Shown here in pieces: positions 58,437 to 64,000 of a stretch of DNA of 64,000 nucleotides; position 1 is the stretch's first letter; every line of letters begins with the position of its first letter. A program made the translations under genes and the position numbers. The stretch is from positions 21,509,590 to 21,573,589 of the forward strand of contig CM065308.1 in NCBI GenBank assembly GCA_033032175.1, read 5' to 3'. The notes beneath the pieces are model-generated. The model was not told the origin of the DNA. It saw only the letters and a list, made by a program, of their open reading frames with translations, and searched no databases. Source of the DNA: Saturnia japonica (taxonomy: Eukaryota > Arthropoda > Insecta > Lepidoptera > Saturniidae).

Positions 58437-58672
58437 AAGTTTTTGGCGGGATCTTGAAGTTGACATGTTGTGGTTTTCATATTTAATTAATTAATTAGGT
58501 TTTTTGACACTATAATAAGTAATATTGGTGGCATTTTATGTGATATAGTTTGGTTGTTGTGCATAAGTGAAGTGAATTATAAATATATAGTACAAGCATG
58601 CATTTTGAGATGTCACCAAAACTCCCTAGATAGTTTTGACAAGAGAGCCACCATTTTGTCGGAAGACCCTGC
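58437..58672 (+). repeat. dispersed repeat family R, copy 4
   Basis: From TTTTTGGCGGGATCTTGAAG through TAATATTGGTGGCATTTTAT to GAGAGCCACCATTTTG. Confidence 0.65.
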
Positions 58673-59064
58673 TTTGTATAATTATTAGAAAATTTTACGA
58701 AGGCTTAAAAAAATTGACACTGGCAAGTGCTCTTTGCGGCGCCAAAACAAGAAGAAGAAGAAGAATGTGCGAAATACTTACACTTGTCATATAACGTATA
58801 ATATTCCTTGTTGCGTTTTATTGTTCGTCAAATTTTAACGTTTATTTGAGATTGTATTTAAACGGTCGCCTTTATTAACTACGTCAAAAAAATAATAATT
58901 TAATACTCATGTATTGTATTGTAATGCGCCACATACTCGTAAATAATTTTCGCACTGTGGTACTTACTTCAATTTGTGGTTGTCTAAAATTTCCTTTACC
59001 ACATATATCACGTTCTCGTAAAATAATATGATATTGTTCATCCGTTCGTCATAATATTATAGAG

Positions 59065-59365
59065 AACTAGCAACCAGTCCAAGCTTCGCATGAGTAGCAG
59101 AGCATAATTAATTTTGTTTCTCGTGCAATACGAGACGCAAGCCAGTAAAGCTTCCAGTCGGCATGGTTTTTTCGGATATATTCAACAATCATCATCATAT
59201 TTCAGCCAATTTACACAAAATCTTCATGAATTATATAGGTACCCAAACTTTCCTCGTGAACTATTCCATTGTTGAAAATCGTGTTAAAATCCGTTCAGTA
59301 TATTTTGAGTTTATCGCCTTCAGACAGACGCAGCGCGGCTTTGTTTTATAATATAGGTATGATTA
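59065..59365 (+). repeat. divergent retroposon-like repeat
   Basis: GAGAACTAGCAACCAGTCCA at the start and GTTAAAATCCGTTCAGTATA with CAGACAGACGCAGCGCGGCT at the end recall the general plan of family H but are clearly different. Confidence 0.4.
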
Positions 59366-59604
59366 TGTCACAGGTTTTATGGTAAACTGATTGATTTAAG
59401 TAAATTTGAAATGGTAAAGCGTTCTTCATAACTACATTCGTAACATAATTCTTTCATAACACAGAAAACTCCTTGCTCCTGTTTGAAACTGTCCAGCCGT
59501 ATAATATCGGAAAATACTACATATTTTCTAGGGTCGATTTTATTTGTATGTATTTTAAGCGTCATCTTTTACACATTTTGAAAATATGGAGTGGATTTTA
59601 CCGC

Positions 59605-59911
59605 GAGTCACTTGACGCTCACTACTAACTCGCAGTGGGCTCATAAAAGTTAGCCCCCACAATTTTTTTTCTAATTTTCTAATTTTTATTTGTACATATC
59701 GTTACTTCGTCGTTTGTTCTAATTTGTTCATCATAAGTAATCGTTTGTTCGTATCTTATTTATTTATAACAATAACAACAACGAACGAATAAGAACAAAC
59801 GGCGAACTAACGATATGTACAAATAAAAATTAGAAAATTAGAAAAAAAAATTGTGGCAGGCTAACTTTTATGAGCCCACTGCGAGTTAGTAGTGAGCGTC
59901 GAGTGAGTCAC
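59605..59911. mobile_element. fold-back (long inverted repeat) element
   Basis: Left arm from GACGCTCACTACTAACTCGC (59,614) to about 59,735 and right arm from about 59,785 to 59,900 are near-perfect complements of about 120 bp. The loop between them is about 50 bp. The arms include CAGTGGGCTCATAAAAGTTA and TTTTTATTTGTACATATCGT. GAGTCAC occurs just outside both ends (59,605-59,611 and 59,905-59,911), a possible target duplication. Non-coding. Confidence 0.85.
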
Positions 59912-60057
59912 GATTTCATTTTATTTTATTTTTCGTAGCAGGAGTTCCCAGTCAGTACTCAAGTTTTCGTTCCGGTATTTCACTGTCAATGACCATCAGT
60001 CTTTCGACAATTATTGTTAATTGTGAAAAGTAATCCTCTTATGGCACATTCTAGTCA

Positions 60058-60232
60058 CTTTTTTTTTTAGACCAGACTATACTGTTAGCCAGGTCCCTGA
60101 AGCCTCAGACGCTGTTTACAGCTACACCGTGACTTTTTTTTTAATTCTTAAATTTTTAGAGGCTTTTATGCATTTCGCATTTGTCAGCCTCAACCGTGAC
60201 TTGGAGGCGAGCTCTTAAGGCACTCAGCCGCG
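60058..60232 (-). mobile_element. RP-A retroposon, copy 3, short
   Basis: Starts with a T run and matches the 3' end of RP-A (ACTGTTAGCC, CCTGAAGCCTCAGACG, GGCACTCAGCCGCG). The flanks ATTCTAGTCAC and ATTCTTTTCAC are a probable target duplication with two mismatches. It is strongly 5' truncated and carries a micro-insertion. Confidence 0.65.
60136..60193 (-). mobile_element. 58-bp micro-retroposon nested in RP-A copy 3
   Basis: A T-run followed by about 50 bp of unrelated sequence, between perfect CCGTGACTT copies at 60,127-60,135 and 60,194-60,202. The RP-A consensus at 5.7 and 36.8 kb lacks it. Confidence 0.75.
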
Positions 60233-61714
60233 ATTCTTTTCACATTGGTGACATTGTGTATATAACGGCTCTTAGCGCCATCTATGAAGTATGTCTTGAA
60301 TTATTTGTAATGCTTACGTAAGTCTCCTTTAAAAATAGAGATGACGCTAGCATAAACTGGTATTTAAAGGTAAAGTGAAATGCGAGGTGATTGATGACAG
60401 TGACTCAATGATTGCAACACGCGTTATTCCGCATAGAAAAACTATTTAGGAACAGCCAATCGTCAAATATTCACATGCAAAGACGAGAAAGATTCCTTGT
60501 CGAATATTTGTAGTGAATATATGTAATTTTAAAGATATCTTTCTGCCTTTACTCATGCATCGTTTCCTTATAGATATATATTTCGTCTAAAGTGATTGTT
60601 TTTATTTTATTTTATTATTTGGCTTGTTAAGCTTAATAGGTTTTTTTATTGAAGAAGTTATATTTCATTTAGTCGCGTTTTTAGAGGGTACAATTGAGGG
60701 CTGCGCGTGCGTCATGTGACGGAAGTGCAATATTATGAAGTTAACCATCTATGTAAATGAATTCGTTTTACTGACTTAAAAGTCAAATAAGCTACTATAA
60801 TTTTTATTTAAACAAAGTTACATTACTAAAAACACAAAATGAAAGACTGTAAATTGTAAATTGCATTAATTTCATTGGTGACTAACTTCATTATGTTGTT
60901 AGTGGGATTTTTTTTTATAATTTTGGGTCTTTGGTTCAAAGAAGAACATGTCAGTCCAATCATAACCTAAACATGACATTTACACAACTATCTATCTTAG
61001 TGCACTAATGACTAACTTCCATAAAATACTTGCTTCCTTACTTTCAGGCTTAGCCAAAATTTTGTGAAATATGCCTTGGCCCAATATATTCAGATTAAAC
61101 TGACATAAAATAGATTTTCGTTGACTATATTTCGGTTCAAAGAATTTTTATTACTCAAAAGAACATAGTTCACTTAACGAGAATTACATAAATATTTGTT
61201 ATAATTTATAAATTTTAAAAACATCCAGTGAGTTAAAAAAAGAAAACAATTACAGATGGATTGATTTTGCCAAAATCTAACATTAATAACGTAAGTAAGA
61301 AAAAAGGGAAAACAATCTACATATATAGGTAACTTTTTTTTATTTTATTTAAATCCTTTTATTTATATATAATATAGAAATAAATACATTTTTAATCTTG
61401 CTTTAAATGTATAACATTTGTGCATCATTGACAGATTTTATCGAAGTTCCTAAGTAAATGATATGATTAGAATTATTATATTTCGTTAACTTCCTTTACA
61501 CCGTATTAAGTTGCAAATGTGATGATTGTTCATAACTGAACATAATGTTTGTTTGTTTGTTTGTTTGTTCGATTGTGTAATCGTGTTTTGTAATGTCCAA
61601 TCTATTATTAAAGTCAAGAATAGTTACATAGCAATGGTGCATTGTTTTTCGATGGCGTAACTTGAAGTAGGTCAATCGTCAGGTAGCGTTAAGCATCTGT
61701 TTTATAGTTCGCAT

Positions 61715-61976
61715 GCTAATGATGGTAATGTTTGACGGTGCTGCCATGGTAATATAGGTTTGTAGGATTTTGGTGGTTTTTGAATACTGAAATTTCTTGG
61801 CAAATAGGTAAATTTCAGTCAGAAAGTCGGATCTTCCGTTGTATACAAATAAAGCGCTAATGATGGTAATGTTCAACGGTGTTGCCATGGTAATATAGGT
61901 TTGTAGGATTTTGGTGGTTTTTGAATACTGAAATTTCAGTTAGAAAGTTGGATCTTCCGTTGTATACAAATAAAGC
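61715..61976. repeat. tandem duplication of a 121/141-bp unit
   Basis: Unit 1 is 61,715-61,855 and unit 2 is 61,856-61,976. Both run from GCTAATGATGGTAATGTT to GTATACAAATAAAGC. They differ by a few bases and a 20-bp segment lying between two AAATTTC repeats in unit 1. Confidence 0.85.
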
Positions 61977-61989
61977 GATGAAACTATTT

Positions 61990-62345
61990 ACATTATTTTT
62001 CTTTAAAAGATCCCGAAACGCATTACTGGTTTGCCGGATAATAAGTTAGAGGACCATGTCAAACGGGTTCTACTGTCAAAAGATGATTATAGGATGGATC
62101 ATTATGTAAATTATAGTGATTTCTGAAAATGACTCCCTCTGTTTGCATCCATTAAAAAAAATATTTATATGACTATTAACTGTAAATATTTTTGAACAGT
62201 TGAAAAACAAATTTAAAAAAATAAACCCGATCGAGTTTCGAGATTCTTCTCGATGACTGGAATGTTTTTCGAATGGGCAGTAGTTTTTTGACATTCATAA
62301 ATGCCTTTTTAGGGCCTAAATTAAATAAAGTTTTTTTTTTATTAT
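61990..62345 (+). pseudogene. LINE 3' end (family L), copy 4
   Basis: Encodes PDNKLEDHVKRVLLSKDDYR, then the 3' region GACTCCCTCTGTTTGCATCC and TCGATGACTGGAATG. It ends AGGGCCTAAATTAAATAAAG plus a T-rich run. This is the best-defined 3' terminus of the family. Confidence 0.7.
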
Positions 62346-62479
62346 GATGTACTAATAATATTTTTTAATTCTACTCGTGTTTTACGTAATTTAAATGTAA
62401 AGAATATACTTTTTTATTTTAAATATCTTTTATAGATTTATTGTTTGTGCATAATCTCACCTGATTTTAAGTAACAATG

Positions 62480-62735
62480 TGGCCGAAGATGGTAAAACCT
62501 TAAGTTTAGTGGGAGGGCTGGTTCTTAAGTCCAGCTGCAGGAGTATACCTATAGGTGCTTGGCGACAAATTTTCAGCTTGAGGGTTTAATTAGCCAGGCC
62601 AGCATGACTAAATATACCTTACCATCATGCTATGTTTTCATCACCATTTTTTTTCCACCGGGCGCTCAGGGTCACTGCAAGTATTCGAACTCACGTCGAT
62701 CTACGCGGTGTCTTATAAGCTACCACCGAGCCATC
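62480..62735 (-). repeat. tRNA-like SINE
   Basis: The minus strand opens ATGATGGCTCGGTGGTAGC (A-box-like) and has GTGAGTTCGAATACTTG (B-box-like). A GC-richer body with GGTATACTCCTGCAGCTGGA follows. It has the layout of a tRNA-derived SINE, but the 3' terminus is not fixed. Confidence 0.45.
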
Positions 62736-63377
62736 ATTGCTTACAAATTCAATAATTACGCTCACGAGCTATTTTCGTAGATATCTTTTTTTATAGATAA
62801 TTATGAGATGTAGTCAACAAATTACAACATTTTCCGTTTCTATACAACCGAATGACTTTAGAAACAGATGACAAATGGCAGCTGTAAGAGAATGAAGATT
62901 TTGTTTTCCATATTTACTTTTTAGGTACTTAGTTCAATGTCTTTGTATTGAATAAAGCCTTTGCAAAACTGTGTAAATATTATTTTGATAGTTTTTTTTT
63001 TTTGTTTATTATCGAAATGGTTATAATTTAGACTTCTTAAAATGAAATGGTATTTGAAAAATAAAAGATTTATCACGAATACACCTTTTAAATGAATATT
63101 AAATTACAAAGATTTCTTTTGGTCTTTAACAACAGTAGAATAATTATTAAATATCGGAACAGCAAGAATTCAAAAGGTACCTTTTGGAAGTAAACATAAT
63201 ATTGAGGGCGCTGCGGTTACGCAAAACTTACTAATCGTAGCCTGTATTGTGGGCGGCAACTGGACCTATTAAAACGAGGCATAACTTAGACGAATTACCT
63301 TTGATTTAATAATATTTCAATACATCGTTACGAGTATTCCTCTATGGAGTAATCATATTATATGTAAGTACATTCAA

Positions 63378-63570
63378 AAACAATAGTTTCCCAGAATCTT
63401 TTGAAATTCGGTAAAAATGAGCGTCTTTTTTTTCTATCGGATTCTTGTATGAACTCTAGATTATTTCAAAGGATGGATATGTGTAATTCTTTTTTCATTT
63501 TTTTATGTTCAGGGAACAATACGGCATAGGTGGCGCTGTGATCGAGCTATTATTGGTAATTTTGAGTGAT
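63378..63570 (+). repeat. dispersed repeat family F, copy 2
   Basis: CTTTTGAAATTCGGTAAAAA, TTTCTATCGGATTCTTGTAT, TTTCAAAGGATGGATA, and CGGCATAGGTGGCG with GATCGAGCTATT match 10,140-10,345 in order. Confidence 0.5.
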
Positions 63571-64000
63571 TGATAATTATTAACACTGTCCTAGTAACAA
63601 ATCCCATGTCAAAGAAAGTAACATGATTGATTTTGATTTTTTCTTTTGTATCCTTGTTATATTCTTAGTGAGTTTGATTGACACACTCTCAATCAGTGAT
63701 AAAAATGTTACATTTCAGACACTATTAACTCAAGAACTATAATAGATTTTTCGTGGATTTTAGGGTTCTAATTGTTCGAGGGAGGCTTATTAAACATACA
63801 AAATTTCAAGTGTATGGATGGAATAATTTTTGACTTATGGGTGGGTCCAAAGTAGCTCGAAATGGTCCTTGTAAATACACACTGGCCGGTGTTGTCCGTT
63901 CCGAACTTGGTTGACATACACACTGCCGTGTGTCTAAATGACAAAACGTAATCGCAGTCAGGAAAAACAAACCGGTTAAGAAAACACCAACCCTTTTTTG
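63571..64000. other. unassigned right edge
   Basis: No ORF, exon or repeat match seen. The last 150 bp are GC-richer (CACTGGCCGGTGTTGTCC) and may start a repeat cut by the window. Confidence 0.3.

Noticed and set aside
62480..62735. Functional tRNA gene
   Set aside because: The A- and B-box-like motifs exist, but no acceptor or anticodon stems pair. A SINE head explains it.

Overview
This is eukaryotic, AT-rich, intron-bearing DNA that looks like an insect chromosome, most likely a moth or butterfly. The evidence is the protein matches (a Mad-type Smad and a Stip1/Hop cochaperone with small exons and kilobase introns), the transposon mix (BEL/Pao, Gypsy, RNase H-bearing and R1-like LINEs, Tigger, mariner, hAT-type MITEs, tRNA-like SINEs), and 3' retroposon ends of a style I associate with Lepidoptera. 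The order is an inference; no species can be named.

Two host genes are certain. Stip1 (Hsp70/Hsp90 organizing protein) lies on the minus strand, 20,175 to 8,251, in seven coding exons totalling 533 codons, with all carboxylate-clamp residues intact. Mad, the BMP-pathway R-Smad, lies on the plus strand, 20,974 to 25,319, in three coding exons totalling 422 codons and ending in the SSVS phosphorylation motif. They sit head to head about 0.8 kb apart. A perfect three-unit heat-shock element (20,325-20,337) lies about 150 bp upstream of the Stip1 start.

The rest is mostly repeats. 1-6.6 kb: Gypsy and LINE debris, including a Gypsy pol remnant split by a poly(A) retroposon with a 14-bp target duplication. 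7.6-8.05 kb: a 42-bp minisatellite just 3' of the Stip1 coding region. The Stip1 introns hold a Tigger/pogo element with TA duplications, a mariner remnant split by a 64-bp micro-retroposon, and several MITE or SINE pieces. 26-34.7 kb: sparse AT-rich sequence with an hAT-type MITE that has an 8-bp target duplication. 35-37 kb: a GC-rich retroposon carrying a nested R1-like LINE fragment in the opposite orientation. 37-44 kb: a dense field of dispersed repeats. 44.3-52.8 kb: an RNase H LINE fragment into which a complete BEL/Pao element (45,201-52,509) has inserted. That element has 870-bp LTRs differing at one position by eye, a CATTT duplication, a tRNA-Tyr-like primer site, a polypurine tract and one uninterrupted 1,832-codon polyprotein frame, so it is a very recent insertion. 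53-64 kb: more LINE ends, a second hAT-type MITE, a near-perfect fold-back element and another micro-retroposon. It also holds a few exon-like or promoter-like signals on the plus strand that may belong to an unrecognised host gene.

I found no prokaryotic system, CRISPR array, rRNA or canonical tRNA gene. The most unusual items are the nearly pristine BEL element, the nested retroposon family at 5.6, 35 and 60 kb, the micro-retroposons, and the possible new gene start at 56.2 kb.
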